Counted from the first letter of the stretch, positions 42,483 to 51,693 are shown. The stretch: DNA of 64,000 bases from an uncultured Rhodopila sp. (GCA_903851415.1 CAINOE010000105.1:1-64000); one strand, 5' to 3'. Notes: generated by a model not told the origin, from the sequence alone. Numbers and translations: made by a program.

Positions 42483-43496
42483 TTATATTTGCCGGTTATC
42501 CGCCGCCCTGCGCCACTCGGACGGCGTCATGCCCGACCATCTCCGGAATGCGCGGGAAAACGCACTCGCATCGGCATAGCCCAGGGACCAGGCAATCGAG
42601 ATCACCGGCGTCGCGGGATCGCGCAGCATGCGCTGCGCGGTCTCATACCGCGTGTCGCCGAGCATCCGGTTGAATCGCGTGCCGGTCCTGCCAAGCAGGC
42701 GGTTCAGAGTGCGCGGGTGCACGCCCAGCGATGCCGCCACCGCCGGAGCCGAAGGTTTGTCGACCGCGTTCCAGGAGGCCAGCACCGCGCGAACCTCGGC
42801 GGCGAAGTCCTGCCCGGTTCGGCGGCCCGAAACGTCCCCCGCGGCCCGGCCCGCCGGACGCAGGCAATCGCGGCCAAGCCATTCGCTTTCGAACTCCATC
42901 GCCGTAACGGCCGAATCGAATGTCACCGGCGCCTGAAGCAGCGCCGCGGGACGCTGCGGATCGGGTGGCGGGGCGTGCGCGAGATGCAGGCCTCGCGCAC
43001 GCCAGCGCGGTCCGCACAGCACACGCAGCGCGCCGGTGGCAAACCCGATGGCGCAGTCCGTCATTTGATCCTGTCCCGGGACGCTGTCAGGCAGCTTCAG
43101 GCAGCCGATGGTGCAGATCGTGCCGGCGACGTTCAGGGTCAGCAACGCGTTCGGAAACGTCTCCGGCTGCGCGACCATGTGCATCAACGCCGCGCTGACC
43201 CGGGTGTCGCGTTGCGGGAGGCGTTGCGCCGCCTCGGTCAGCCGGAGTCCCGCCCGCAGGCCGACGAGCAGGCCGAACTCCGCTTGCGCGGCCGCTGCCG
43301 CGGCGCATTCGAACGCCAGCCCCAGCCTCCCCAGCGGGACAATCGGCTGGCCCTGCGCGAACCACCGAGGCGTGAAGCCGGCGCGGCCGACGGCGGCCTC
43401 CGCGGACAGGCCTTGCTCCTCCAACAGCTCCGGGATGAACGCCGCGGCACCGAGCCGAAGCCGGAGGCGCCGGGGCGGTTGAGCATGGCGGACCAC
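42483..43496 (-). CDS. AraC-family regulator with arabinose-binding-like sensor
   Basis: 337 aa. The N-terminal half (GAAAFIPELLEEQGLSAEAA, GQPIVPLGRLGLAFECAAAA) is the sensor domain of the OruR/ArgR-like AraC subgroup; the C-terminal half has the double HTH, AVAASLGVHPRTLNRLLGRT and VISIAWSLGYADASAFSRAF with RRWSGMTPSEWRR. Regulated genes unknown. GTG start at 43496 used. Confidence 0.88.
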   Translation of the reverse strand: MVRHAQPPRRLRLRLGAAAFIPELLEEQGLSAEAAVGRAGFTPRWFAQGQPIVPLGRLGLAFECAAAAAAQAEFGLLVGLRAGLRLTEAAQRLPQRDTRVSAALMHMVAQPETFPNALLTLNVAGTICTIGCLKLPDSVPGQDQMTDCAIGFATGALRVLCGPRWRARGLHLAHAPPPDPQRPAALLQAPVTFDSAVTAMEFESEWLGRDCLRPAGRAAGDVSGRRTGQDFAAEVRAVLASWNAVDKPSAPAVAASLGVHPRTLNRLLGRTGTRFNRMLGDTRYETAQRMLRDPATPVISIAWSLGYADASAFSRAFRRWSGMTPSEWRRAADNRQI

Positions 43497-43766
43497 ATTG
43501 GCTCCCTGTTTCCGCGCGGATCGAGTACAGGCGGAAGAAGCGGAAAATTGGTGTGCTCTTCCGATTGCCCGGCGAAGCTTGCCCGCGGTCCGCGGCGCGC
43601 GGCTATGCAGTTCCGGAAGGTTGAACAGCGGGCAGCGAAAAGTTGCGGCCTCCGCGGCGCCGCCGCGTTGGGCGCCGTCCTGTGCGTTGGCCTCCGCGTT
43701 GGAACGCAGAGCGCGCGGAGCGGAGCGCCCGGAGTTGATCGTGCCGTGCTTGCGCGGCGGTTCGGC

Positions 43767-44048
43767 CTAGGCTTCGTCCCGCAGGTCGTTGGGGCAAATC
43801 AGCGCGGTGACGCGGCGCTCCGCCTTGGCCATGCGGACGGCGCGGCCGATCAGGTAGCGCACCCGGGCGGATGCGCCGGCATGCTGCACGAAGGCGGCGG
43901 CGGCGTCCCTGAACAGGCTGACCAGATCGCCTTGCTGCCGGTAGTGGCCGCCGGGCGCGGTGCGCGCCTGCCGGCCGGCGATGGCGCGGCAATCATAACA
44001 AACCCGGCAGCCGCAATACGGGCAAACCCGGCTTGCCGCCGGCTTCAT
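43767..44048 (-). CDS. Small zinc-ribbon-like protein (tentative)
   Basis: 93 aa starting near 44048. N-terminal VCPYCGCRVCYDCRAIAG contains four or five cysteines arranged as a possible zinc site. The rest (LFRDAAAAFVQHAGASARVR, YLIGRAVRMAKAERRVTALI) is helical. No family recognised and a real gene is not certain. Confidence 0.45.
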   Translation of the reverse strand: MKPAASRVCPYCGCRVCYDCRAIAGRQARTAPGGHYRQQGDLVSLFRDAAAAFVQHAGASARVRYLIGRAVRMAKAERRVTALICPNDLRDEA

Positions 44049-44099
44049 TCACGCTACACTGCGGCACTTCTGCCGCGTTCACACCGGCACTCATTTGCA

Positions 44100-44363
44100 A
44101 TGGGAACCGTCCTGCGTTTGACTTATGGAACCAGGCAGGTGATCGTAAAAGTCAATGACCGGGGAGCTGGAAAAATTGTCAACCACGTCGCCGACGAAAC
44201 TCGTGTGCTCGATCTGAGCAGAGCCGCCATGGCTTGTCTGATTGGGGTAAAGACTGAGGACATCACTGACGACAACGCTTCTGTTATCACCCTGGACAAA
44301 ATCGAAGTAATGCCACCGACCACGCCTGTCGGCCCTGTAATTCAGAACGAAAAACCCAAGTGA
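44100..44363 (+). CDS. RlpA-like double-psi barrel protein, N-terminally short
   Basis: 87 aa: MGTVLRLTYGTRQVIVKVND, then RGAGKIVNHVADETRVLDLS and RAAMACLIG match the second half of the RlpA domain (known motif FGT-x-V...V-x-V-NDRG...DLSRAA). The conserved first part of the domain and any signal peptide are missing from this frame, so the gene may be truncated or frameshifted. Its stop overlaps the next gene's start by 4 bp. Confidence 0.6.
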   Translation: MGTVLRLTYGTRQVIVKVNDRGAGKIVNHVADETRVLDLSRAAMACLIGVKTEDITDDNASVITLDKIEVMPPTTPVGPVIQNEKPK

Positions 44364-44932
44364 AAATCATGAGAGTTCGATCTATTATTGCACTTGTGTT
44401 TCTCGTCTGCCAGTGTGCCGATAATGCCCGGGCGCAATCCGCGGCTCTGAGCCAAAACGATGTCGCTGCGATTGCATCAGAGAAGTTCGGCAATCTGTCC
44501 ATTGTTGATGCGCAGTTGCCGAACCGCTCTCTGGCGTGGGCTGCATGGGATACGGGACCCGGGGCGCAGCGAAAGGTTCATCTCGCGCTGCTGACACGAA
44601 AGAAAACACCAACCAGGGTTCTGTGGTCACGCTCCTGGGACGAGAGCTTCCAGCCGGCTGTCACGGTGTTGCCTGGATGGCAGTACGACCGCAACCCCAT
44701 GCTTGCCCTGACATTTCAGCAGGGGGCGGCCGCAGAGTCCCTGCTGATCTTCGGCATCAACAACGAAGGACTGCCGGTCGCCGTTGCGCAGCGCGACGCG
44801 GCTGTCGTGGAACTGCGGTCCGTTGGACGCGGTGAGTTTATCATCATGAATGGCTCAGGAAGCTCACCCGCGAGGGAGTGCCTCGTCTGGAACGAAGGTG
44901 AACGCCAGATCGCAAGCACAGCGTGCAATTAG
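44360..44932 (+). CDS. Exported protein, unknown
   Basis: About 190 aa starting at GTG 44360 (GTGA overlap with the RlpA-like gene) or ATG 44369. Signal peptide (IIALVFLVCQCADNARAQS). The mature part has a short helix then beta strands (RKVHLALLTRKKTPTRVLWS, ESLLIFGINNEGLPVAVAQR, GEFIIMNGSGSSPARECLVW). No family recognised. Coupled to the RlpA-like gene, so likely related to the envelope. Confidence 0.68.
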   Translation: MKIMRVRSIIALVFLVCQCADNARAQSAALSQNDVAAIASEKFGNLSIVDAQLPNRSLAWAAWDTGPGAQRKVHLALLTRKKTPTRVLWSRSWDESFQPAVTVLPGWQYDRNPMLALTFQQGAAAESLLIFGINNEGLPVAVAQRDAAVVELRSVGRGEFIIMNGSGSSPARECLVWNEGERQIASTACN

Positions 44933-45069
44933 GCGGCCCGCAAGGGCAACCATGGAAAGCTGCATCGCAAAATATGCAAGACAGCCGGTCGTCGCCAAGC
45001 GCAGCGGCAACGCTAACCCGCCGTCGCCGGCGCGAGCGCCATCCGGCCGGTTCTAACGGCAGCGGTCCG

Positions 45070-45816
45070 CTACGCGCCGAATGCCACTGTTCCCGCCGTC
45101 AACACGACGCACTCGGTCGCCACCTCGCATGCGCCGAGCACATCGCCTGTGTATCCGCCGATTTGCGCGGCGGCGAGCTTTGCCATCCCCAGCGAGACGG
45201 CAACGCTCAGCAGCACCAAGGCCGCGGCCGGACGCGCCGGCAACAGCGCGAACGACGCGGCGACCGCCATCCCCAACCCCGCCGCCGCGGGTCCTACCCG
45301 CAGCCCGCCCATGGAAGCCCCCATGCCATCCGCCCGCGCCGGACGGATCGCGATCACCAGCAGCACCATCCCGCTGCGCCCCAGCATCCCGGCCGCGACC
45401 AGCGCCGCCGCCACAACCCCGGGCCGGGCCAGCGCCGATATCGCCGCCACCCGCACGAGCACCGACAGCAGCAGCGCCAGGGCGCCGAAGCTGCCGATGC
45501 GGCTGTCCCGCATAATCTCCAGCTTCCGCTCCCGCGACCCGCCGCCGCCGAAGCCGTCGGCGGTGTCGGCCAGGCCGTCCTCATGGAACGCACCGGTCAT
45601 CGCCAGCGCCGCCGCCACGGTCCAGGCAGCGGCGAGCAGCGGCGGCAGCCCGGCCTCGTAACCCAGCCGATACACCAGCCCCGCCGCCAGGTTCACGACC
45701 AGCCCGACCACCGGAAACGCCCAAACGCAGCGCGCCACGTCGGGCGCCCCGGCGGACCCCGGCACCGGCAGCCGCGTCAGCAGCATGAACGCCGCCGCCA
45801 GGTCCGAGCGCAGCAC
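45070..45816 (-). CDS. cobS: Adenosylcobinamide-GDP ribazoletransferase
   Basis: 248 aa integral-membrane enzyme that joins adenosylcobinamide-GDP with alpha-ribazole to make adenosylcobalamin (phosphate). The CobS hallmark GAFHEDGLADTADGFGGG is present, preceded by FMLLTRLPVPG and followed by MRDSRIGSFGALALLLS. The chosen GTG 45816 lies 5 bp after the cobT stop in the transcript order; the frame extends further upstream through cobT but not as a gene. The second of two cob genes on this strand. Confidence 0.93.
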   Translation of the reverse strand: MLRSDLAAAFMLLTRLPVPGSAGAPDVARCVWAFPVVGLVVNLAAGLVYRLGYEAGLPPLLAAAWTVAAALAMTGAFHEDGLADTADGFGGGGSRERKLEIMRDSRIGSFGALALLLSVLVRVAAISALARPGVVAAALVAAGMLGRSGMVLLVIAIRPARADGMGASMGGLRVGPAAAGLGMAVAASFALLPARPAAALVLLSVAVSLGMAKLAAAQIGGYTGDVLGACEVATECVVLTAGTVAFGA

Positions 45817-45820
45817 CGGA

Positions 45821-46837
45821 TCAGTCCCGGTTATCGACCGTCGCCTCGGCGAACGTCGCCATCCCCGTGTGGCAGGCCACCGCCGCGCGCAGCAGCGGCA
45901 CCGCCAGCGTCGCCCCCGACCCCTCGCCCAGCCGCATGCCCAAATCCAGCAGCGGCTGCAGCCCGAGCGCCTCGGCAAGGCCGTAATGACCGGCCTCGGC
46001 GGAGATATGCGCCAGCATCGCATGGTCGAGCGCATCCGGCCGCAGCAGGGCCAACGGCGCCGCGGCGGCGGTGCAGACGAAGCCATCCAGCAGAACCGGA
46101 ATGCCGTGCCGCCGCGCCGCCAGGGTGGCGCCGAGGATCGCCGCCAACTCGCGCCCGCCCAGCGCCATCGCCACCAGCAGAGGATCGTCCAGCAGCGCGG
46201 CATGACGCGCCAGTCCCGCATCGATGACGGTCTGCTTGCGCCGCAGCCCCGCATCGTCGATGCCGGTGCCGCGGCCGGCCCAGCGCGCGCCGCCGCCGCC
46301 GAACAGGGCAGCCGCCAGCGCCGCCGCAGCGGTCGTGTTGCCGATGCCCATTTCCCCCAGGCACACCATATCGGCCACCGGGGACACCGCCTCATAGCCG
46401 ATGGAGACGGCGGTCAGGAATTCAGACTCGGTCATCGCCGGGGCCACGGTGAAGTCCCGGGTCGGATTGCCGAGGTCCAGCGGGACCACCCGCAGCACGA
46501 CGCCCGCAACTCCGGCGATCTGGTTGATCGCGGCGCCGCCGCGGGAAAAATTGGCGACCATCTGCACGGTCACGCTCGGCGGATAGGGCGAGACGCCTTG
46601 CGCCGTGACTCCGTGGTTGCCGGCGAAGACCAGAGTTTCGACCCGGTCCAGCCGCGGCATCGCCCGGCCCTGCCATGTCGCCAGCCAGGCCGCCAGGTCT
46701 TCCAGCCGCCCGAGGCTGCCCGGCGGCTTGGTCAGGGTGGCCTGCCGCTCGCGCACCGCGGCGGCGGCGGCGGCGTTGCCCGCGGGCAGGTTCACGCAGG
46801 CGGCGTTCAGGGCGGCAAGATCGGAAAACGGTGTCAT
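45821..46837 (-). CDS. cobT: Nicotinate-nucleotide--DMB phosphoribosyltransferase
   Basis: 338 aa from ATG 46837. Makes alpha-ribazole phosphate from DMB and nicotinate mononucleotide for the B12 lower ligand. KPPGSLGRLEDLAAWL, FAGNHGVTAQGVSPYPPSVT and LDLGMRLGEGSGATLAVPL (with the catalytic glutamate) are CobT signatures. The gene is divergent from cobU across a 128-bp intergenic region with no cobalamin riboswitch that I can recognise. Confidence 0.95.
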   Translation of the reverse strand: MTPFSDLAALNAACVNLPAGNAAAAAAVRERQATLTKPPGSLGRLEDLAAWLATWQGRAMPRLDRVETLVFAGNHGVTAQGVSPYPPSVTVQMVANFSRGGAAINQIAGVAGVVLRVVPLDLGNPTRDFTVAPAMTESEFLTAVSIGYEAVSPVADMVCLGEMGIGNTTAAAALAAALFGGGGARWAGRGTGIDDAGLRRKQTVIDAGLARHAALLDDPLLVAMALGGRELAAILGATLAARRHGIPVLLDGFVCTAAAAPLALLRPDALDHAMLAHISAEAGHYGLAEALGLQPLLDLGMRLGEGSGATLAVPLLRAAVACHTGMATFAEATVDNRD

Positions 46838-46873
46838 AAGCAACCTGTTGACTGGCGGACAAAAAGCGGCGCC

Positions 46874-46893
46874 GGAAGCGTGCTGCCGCTTCC
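46874..46893. other. Hairpin between divergent cob operons
   Basis: GGAAGCG pairs with CGCTTCC around TGCTGC. It could be a cis-regulatory element or chance; no riboswitch consensus was seen around it. Confidence 0.3.
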
Positions 46894-46965
46894 ATTTGAT
46901 TCGCCGACACGCTCGCCGTATCACAGGTTCTTGCCCCCGAACACAGGCCGCCGCTCATTCCTGCA

Positions 46966-47484
46966 TTGCCCCCACCGACATTGCCCCCGCTGGCGCTGGT
47001 CCTCGGCGGCGCGCGCTCCGGCAAGAGCCGTCATGCCGAGCAGCTTGTCACCGCGCACGACGCGCCATGGATCTATGTCGCCACCGCGGAGGCGTTCGAC
47101 GACGAGATGCGCGCGCGCATCGCGGAGCATCAGGCCCGGCGCGAGCTGGGTTGGCGCACGGTGGAGGCGCCGGTGGACCTGCCGGACGCGCTGGTGCGGC
47201 ATCGGGAGTTGCCCGTCCTGGTGGATTGCCTGACGCTGTGGCTGACCAATCTGATGCTCGGCAATCGCGACATCGCCGCCGCGACCGCCGCGCTGGAAGC
47301 GGCACTGGCCCGGCGGGAGGCTCCGGTCGTGCTGGTCAGCAACGAGGTCGGGCTTGGCCTGGTGCCGGAGACGCCGCTCGGCCGCGCGTTCCGCGACGAG
47401 GCTGGGCGGCTGAACCAGCGCATGGCGGCGCTGGCCGACCGGGTGCTGTTCATGGTGGCCGGGTTGCCGCTGACGGTAAAATGA
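46966..47484 (+). CDS. cobU: Bifunctional adenosylcobinamide kinase / guanylyltransferase
   Basis: 172 aa from TTG 46966 (TTG 46981 is an alternative). P-loop GGARSGKS at the N-terminus, the guanylation-site region EHQARRELGWRTVEAP with histidine, LVDCLTLWLTNLML, and SNEVGLGLVPETPLGRAFRD are the CobU/CobP pattern. Phosphorylates adenosylcobinamide and then transfers GMP, supplying the CobS substrate. Overlaps cobC by 4 bp. Confidence 0.92.
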   Translation: MPPPTLPPLALVLGGARSGKSRHAEQLVTAHDAPWIYVATAEAFDDEMRARIAEHQARRELGWRTVEAPVDLPDALVRHRELPVLVDCLTLWLTNLMLGNRDIAAATAALEAALARREAPVVLVSNEVGLGLVPETPLGRAFRDEAGRLNQRMAALADRVLFMVAGLPLTVK

Positions 47485-48023
47485 GGGTCATCTTGATTCG
47501 CCACCCGCGGCCGCTGATCGCGCCGGGGATCTGCTACGGACGCCTCGACATGCCCCTGCATCCGGATGCCGGGCCGGTGATCGCCCGGATCTCGGCGGAT
47601 TCCGGACTCAAGGGGGCAACCCGGGTCTGGAGCAGCCCCGCCCGCCGTTGCCGGGTGCTCGCCGATGCTATCGGCGAAGCTCTCGCGGTGCCGGTGACTC
47701 TGGACCATCGGCTGCAAGAGCTGGATCTCGGGGACTGGGAAGGGCGCCCGTGGGACGAGGTCGCACGCGCGGACCTGGATCGCTGGGCCGCGGAGCCGAT
47801 CGGCTTCGCCCCGCCCGGAGGAGAGTCCGGCGGGGCGCTGATTGCCCGCATCCGGGAGTTTGAAGCGGCGCTGCATCGGTATGGACAGGAATGCGTGGTC
47901 GTGTCGCACGGCGGACCGCTGAAGGTTCTTGCCGCACTGCTTTCGGGAAAGCCGGTGGATCTGCTGGCGCCCGCGCCGCCGGTCGGGGATGTGCACTACG
48001 TCTCGTTACCCGGCCTGCGGTGA
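47481..48023 (+). CDS. cobC: Histidine phosphatase, probable alpha-ribazole phosphatase
   Basis: 180 aa histidine phosphatase (phosphoglycerate mutase-like) with the active-site RHP of LIRHPRPLIAPGICYGRLD and the second histidine in VVSHGGPLKVL. CobC removes the phosphate from alpha-ribazole phosphate or adenosylcobalamin phosphate. Function is inferred from overlap with cobU; the fold alone would fit other phosphatases. Confidence 0.82.
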   Translation: MRVILIRHPRPLIAPGICYGRLDMPLHPDAGPVIARISADSGLKGATRVWSSPARRCRVLADAIGEALAVPVTLDHRLQELDLGDWEGRPWDEVARADLDRWAAEPIGFAPPGGESGGALIARIREFEAALHRYGQECVVVSHGGPLKVLAALLSGKPVDLLAPAPPVGDVHYVSLPGLR

Positions 48024-48052
48024 CGATCTGACGGAGCGACGACTTCGGCACT

Positions 48053-48084
48053 CCCGTCATGGCCCCGAGCCGGGCCGTGACGGG
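48053..48084. repeat. Palindromic intergenic repeat
   Basis: CCCGTCATGGCCC and GGGCCGTGACGGG form 13-bp arms with one mismatch. It lies between convergent cobC and ilvE, so it can also act as a terminator. Confidence 0.6.
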
Positions 48085-48109
48085 AACAAACGACGCGGGC
48101 GAAACGTCC

Positions 48110-49177
48110 CTACCCCCGCAGCTTCGTCGCCCACCCGTGCGGGTCGGGCGCGGTGCCATACTGGATACCCACGATGGTATCATACAGCTTCTGCGTCAGC
48201 GCCCCGGTCTGGCCGCCGTTGATGACATACTTCTCGCCCTTGTAGCCCAATTCGCCCACCGGAGAAATCACCGCAGCCGTCCCGGTGCCCCACATCTCCA
48301 GCGTCCCCGCCTTCGCCGCCTCCAGCACATCGTCGATCGCTATCGGCCGCTCCGACACGCGCAGCCCCCAGTCGCGCAGCAACGTCAGCACCGAATCCCG
48401 CGTGATCCCCGCCAGGATCGCCCCGTTCAGCGGCGGGGTGATCACCTCATCGCCGATTTTCAGCATGATGTTCATGGTGCCGACCTCGTCGAGGTATCTG
48501 TGCTCGACGCCGTCGAGCCAGAGCACCTGGGTGTAGCCGGCTCTTTGCGCCTCCTCCGCGCCGAACAGCGACGCCGCGTAGTTGGCCATGGTCTTCGCCG
48601 CGCCCAGCCCGCCGCGCACCGCCCGGACATACTGGTCCGACGCCAGGATCCGCACCGGATTCATGCCTTCCTTGTAATAAGCGCCTACCGGTCCGACGAT
48701 CACGTAATACAGATACGAATGCGACGGATGCACGCCGAGAAACGTCTCCGTCGCGATCACCGTCGGCCGGATGTACAGCGACGTGCCGGGCAGCGACGGC
48801 ACCCAGCGATGATCGACCTCCACCAGCGCCCGGATCGATTCCTCCACCAGCGCCGGATCGATCTCCGGAATGCAGAGATAATGCCCCGACCGGTTGAGCC
48901 GCCGCGAATGGTCGGCCACGCGGAACAGCCGGATCTCCCCGTCGGCGCCGCGGAATGCCTTCAGCCCGTCGAAGATGCCCTGACCGTAGTGCAGCGCGCA
49001 GGTGGCCGGGTCCATTACGAACGGCGCGTAAGGCTCGATCCGCGGCGAGTGCCAGCCCTTCCCCTCATCATAGTTCATCAGGAACATGTGGTCGGAGAAC
49101 ACTTTCCCGAACGACAGGCTCTCGTCGCGCGGGGACTGCGCGGGGTTGGCGGTGCGGGTTATCGCGATCTGGGTCAC
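48110..49177 (-). CDS. ilvE: Branched-chain amino acid aminotransferase
   Basis: 355 aa fold-type IV PLP aminotransferase. Matches IlvE of the longer (type II) form: APFVMDPATCALHYGQGIFD, GLKAFRGADGEIRLFRVADH, the PLP lysine in GGLGAAKTMANYAASL, and LDEVGTMNIML. Transfers amino groups between glutamate and the branched-chain 2-oxoacids, the last step of Leu/Ile/Val synthesis. No ilv neighbours here. Confidence 0.93.
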   Translation of the reverse strand: MTQIAITRTANPAQSPRDESLSFGKVFSDHMFLMNYDEGKGWHSPRIEPYAPFVMDPATCALHYGQGIFDGLKAFRGADGEIRLFRVADHSRRLNRSGHYLCIPEIDPALVEESIRALVEVDHRWVPSLPGTSLYIRPTVIATETFLGVHPSHSYLYYVIVGPVGAYYKEGMNPVRILASDQYVRAVRGGLGAAKTMANYAASLFGAEEAQRAGYTQVLWLDGVEHRYLDEVGTMNIMLKIGDEVITPPLNGAILAGITRDSVLTLLRDWGLRVSERPIAIDDVLEAAKAGTLEMWGTGTAAVISPVGELGYKGEKYVINGGQTGALTQKLYDTIVGIQYGTAPDPHGWATKLRG

Positions 49178-49320
49178 TGCGGTCTCGTTGTCTGAATAAG
49201 CCTCAGGCTACAATACCATGAAACCGAAGGCCAATGCAGCCTGCGGACGCCCGTCATGCGTGCGCCGGCAATGCCTGCGAACCGGCGGCGGCCGCCCCGC
49301 GCAGAGTGTCGGCGCGAGCC

Positions 49321-49512
49321 CTACCCGCCGCGTTCCGCGATCTGCTGCTGCCGGCGCTTGTCGCTGATGGTGCGCATGTTGAGCAACTCGCGCCGCACCT
49401 CGGCGTTCTCATCCTCTGTGCCGGGGTGGCGCGTGCCGTCGGGCGCCAGCCAGTAACAGCTTTCCGCCTCGGCATTGATGATCTTTTGCCAGTCCTTCGG
49501 TCGGCTCACCAT
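49321..49512 (-). CDS. Small charged protein, unknown
   Basis: 63 aa with GAGAAGG before the ATG. WQKIINAEAESCYWLAPDGT, then a helical charged part (VRRELLNMRTISDKRRQQQI). Looks like a real small soluble protein. No family recognised. Confidence 0.55.
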   Translation of the reverse strand: MVSRPKDWQKIINAEAESCYWLAPDGTRHPGTEDENAEVRRELLNMRTISDKRRQQQIAERGG

Positions 49513-49723
49513 TGATCGAACCTTCTCGCCTCTGAACGTGCTGTCTTATCCGCCCGAGCCGGCAACGGACAAGCCGAGGCCAGCCAGCTCGAAGCCGCAC
49601 GGAACAGCAGGCCAATCAAGTCATGACGAGCGCTTGATTCAATCATGACATAACGGCGTAATTGCGCGAATCGGGCACAAGCGAGCAGGTTGCCGCGTCG
49701 TTGGAGTCCCGAAGGAGAGTAAC

Positions 49724-50155
49724 ATGCCCCCAGCCAAGAAGTCTGCCGCCGTCGCGAAGAAAGCGGCCGCTCCGCCGAAGAAGGCCGCCGCGCCGGCAAA
49801 AGCGGCCGCGCCCGCCAAAGGCGCCAAAAAAGCCGCCCCGCCCGCCAAAAAGGCCGCCCCGGTTAAAGCCGAGCCGCAGGTGACGGTGACGCTCAAGCAA
49901 TTTGCCGCCGAGCTGGCGGAAAGCCATGACCTGACGAAGAAGCTGGCCGAAGCGGTGCTGGGCGATCTGGTGACGCTGACCACCGAACACCTTAAAAAGG
50001 GCGACAAGATTCGCCTGACCGGCCTCGGCATCCTGCAGGTGCGCGCGCGGCCGGCCCGGATGGGCCGAAACCCGGCGACCGGCGAGGCGGTCGAGATCAA
50101 GGCGAGCCGGAAAATCGCGTTCCGTCCGTCGAAGGAGCTGAAGGAGGCTGTCTAG
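49724..50155 (+). CDS. HU/IHF-family DNA-binding protein with basic N-terminal tail
   Basis: 143 aa; GGAG lies 7 nt before the ATG. Residues ~1-50 are a Lys/Ala/Pro-rich tail (KKAAAPPKKAAAPAKAAAPA type), residues ~51-143 an HU fold: VTLKQFAAELAESHDLTKKL, GDKIRLTGLGILQVRARPAR, MGRNPATGEAVEIKASRKIA. The core GRNPxTGE is the DNA-binding arm. Tails of this kind resemble histone H1 C-termini and occur in some bacterial HU proteins; it may compact DNA. Confidence 0.9.
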   Translation: MPPAKKSAAVAKKAAAPPKKAAAPAKAAAPAKGAKKAAPPAKKAAPVKAEPQVTVTLKQFAAELAESHDLTKKLAEAVLGDLVTLTTEHLKKGDKIRLTGLGILQVRARPARMGRNPATGEAVEIKASRKIAFRPSKELKEAV

Positions 50156-50290
50156 GCGGGTTGGGCCCGGGCTATCGATTGATCCTGTCTCATCGGCTGG
50201 CAGCCGGCTTTGAGAGCCGCCCATGACGGTTGAGGGGTCGGTGGCTGCGCCGGAGGCGGCCCCGGCAATCGATCGTCTGTCATTCGCGCG

Positions 50291-51556
50291 TCAGCCAAGC
50301 GCGGACTCCACCCAGCGCGCCCGGGCCAATACGGCCCGGTCGTCGCCGCGTTGGCCTATGACCTGGATGCCCAGCGGCAACCCGTTCGGACCCGTGCCCG
50401 CCGGCACCGTCACGCAGGGCACATGCAACGACGTCCAGATGAAGTTGAACGCCGGATCGCCCGTCCACTCCAGCCCGTTCGGCGCCTCACCGGGCGCCGC
50501 GGGAGTCACCAGCACATCCAGCCCGTCCATCGCCTGCGGAAACGCGGCGCGGGTGCGCTCGAACACCGCGTATGCGTTGTTCAGCGCCGCCTCGCTTTGC
50601 CCAATCCCGAACGCAAGCCGTTCACGCAGGCCCGCGCTGATTTGCCCGGAGCGATGCGCCAGTTCCCATGCCAGCGAGCGCGCACTCTCCGCGTTCATGA
50701 CAATCGGGTGCGCCTCGATCAGTTCCGCGAAACCGTCCGGCAGCTCGCGCCGGCAAACGGATGCGCCCGCGCGGCCGAGCGCATCGCTCACCCGCTCGAG
50801 CAGCGCCACGGTTTCCGGCGCCGCGGCGGACCAGGCTGGCGTGCGGCAAACCCCGATCCGCGGCAGAAGGTGGGTTTTTGCGTCCGGATCGCCGAGGTCG
50901 CGGCCGGACACCGCTCCGGCGAACAGCGCGCAGTCCGCGACGGTGCGCGCCATCACCCCGACGGTATCCAGACTGTCCGACATGATCTTCATTCCACCGC
51001 GGCAGATCAGCCCGAAGCTCGGTTTGTAACCGACAACGCCGCAGAACGCCGCCGGACGGATGACGCTGCCGGCGGTCTGCGTGCCGAAGGCCAGAGGGAA
51101 CAGGCCGGCACCGACTCCCGCGGCCGAACCGGAGGACGACCCGCCGGGGGTGTGAGCCGGATTGACCGGGTTCATCGCCGGCCCCGGCTGGCGTGTCGCG
51201 AACTCCGTCGTGACGGTCTTGCCGAAGAGCACCGCGCCCGCTTCTCGTGCCGCTGCCACCGCCGCGGCGTCCGCCTTCGGCCGCCAGCCCCGCCAAATCG
51301 GCGAACCGTATTCAGACGGCATGTCCGCGGTGTCGAGCACGTCCTTGACCCCGATCGGAATACCGTGCAGCGGCCCCGGCCGGCACGATGCGGCCGAGTT
51401 CCGGACCAGATCGGCATCAAAGAACGCGAACGCTTTTACAGACGGGTCGCGCCGGGCGATGTGGTCCAGAAAGGCTTCCGTCAGATCGATCGGGTTCAGC
51501 CCGCCATCCCGGATCAAGCGGGCGGCTTGCGTTGCGGTGAGATTAATCAGATCCAT
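50291..51556 (-). CDS. Amidase-signature family hydrolase
   Basis: 421 aa. The amidase-signature core is present: IGVKDVLDTADMPSEYGSPI with the catalytic lysine, HTPGGSSSGSAAGVGAGLFP with cis-serine, and AFGTQTAGSVIRPAAFCGVV with the nucleophilic serine. GVMARTVADCALFAG follows as usual. Substrate cannot be told; not a GatA, since no gatB/gatC are near. Confidence 0.9.
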   Translation of the reverse strand: MDLINLTATQAARLIRDGGLNPIDLTEAFLDHIARRDPSVKAFAFFDADLVRNSAASCRPGPLHGIPIGVKDVLDTADMPSEYGSPIWRGWRPKADAAAVAAAREAGAVLFGKTVTTEFATRQPGPAMNPVNPAHTPGGSSSGSAAGVGAGLFPLAFGTQTAGSVIRPAAFCGVVGYKPSFGLICRGGMKIMSDSLDTVGVMARTVADCALFAGAVSGRDLGDPDAKTHLLPRIGVCRTPAWSAAAPETVALLERVSDALGRAGASVCRRELPDGFAELIEAHPIVMNAESARSLAWELAHRSGQISAGLRERLAFGIGQSEAALNNAYAVFERTRAAFPQAMDGLDVLVTPAAPGEAPNGLEWTGDPAFNFIWTSLHVPCVTVPAGTGPNGLPLGIQVIGQRGDDRAVLARARWVESALG

Positions 51557-51693
51557 GATGCCGTCTCCCGTCCTTTGTTCAGCATTGCCGGCCGGGCCGG
51601 AACCGTTGCCCCACGTGCCATTCCATCCATATAGGTTCGGACGGAGCCTCCGCCCCGATGGCGGGCACCCTGCAATTGTCCGGAGTTTCGACC

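Noticed and set aside
44206..44220. TGCTCGATCTGAGCA, resembling the dyad
   Set aside because: It encodes the conserved LDLS stretch of the RlpA-like domain, so coding constraint explains it.
46838..46965. Possible cobalamin riboswitch between cobT and cobU
   Set aside because: No B12-box-like consensus was found, only a short hairpin at 46874-46893.
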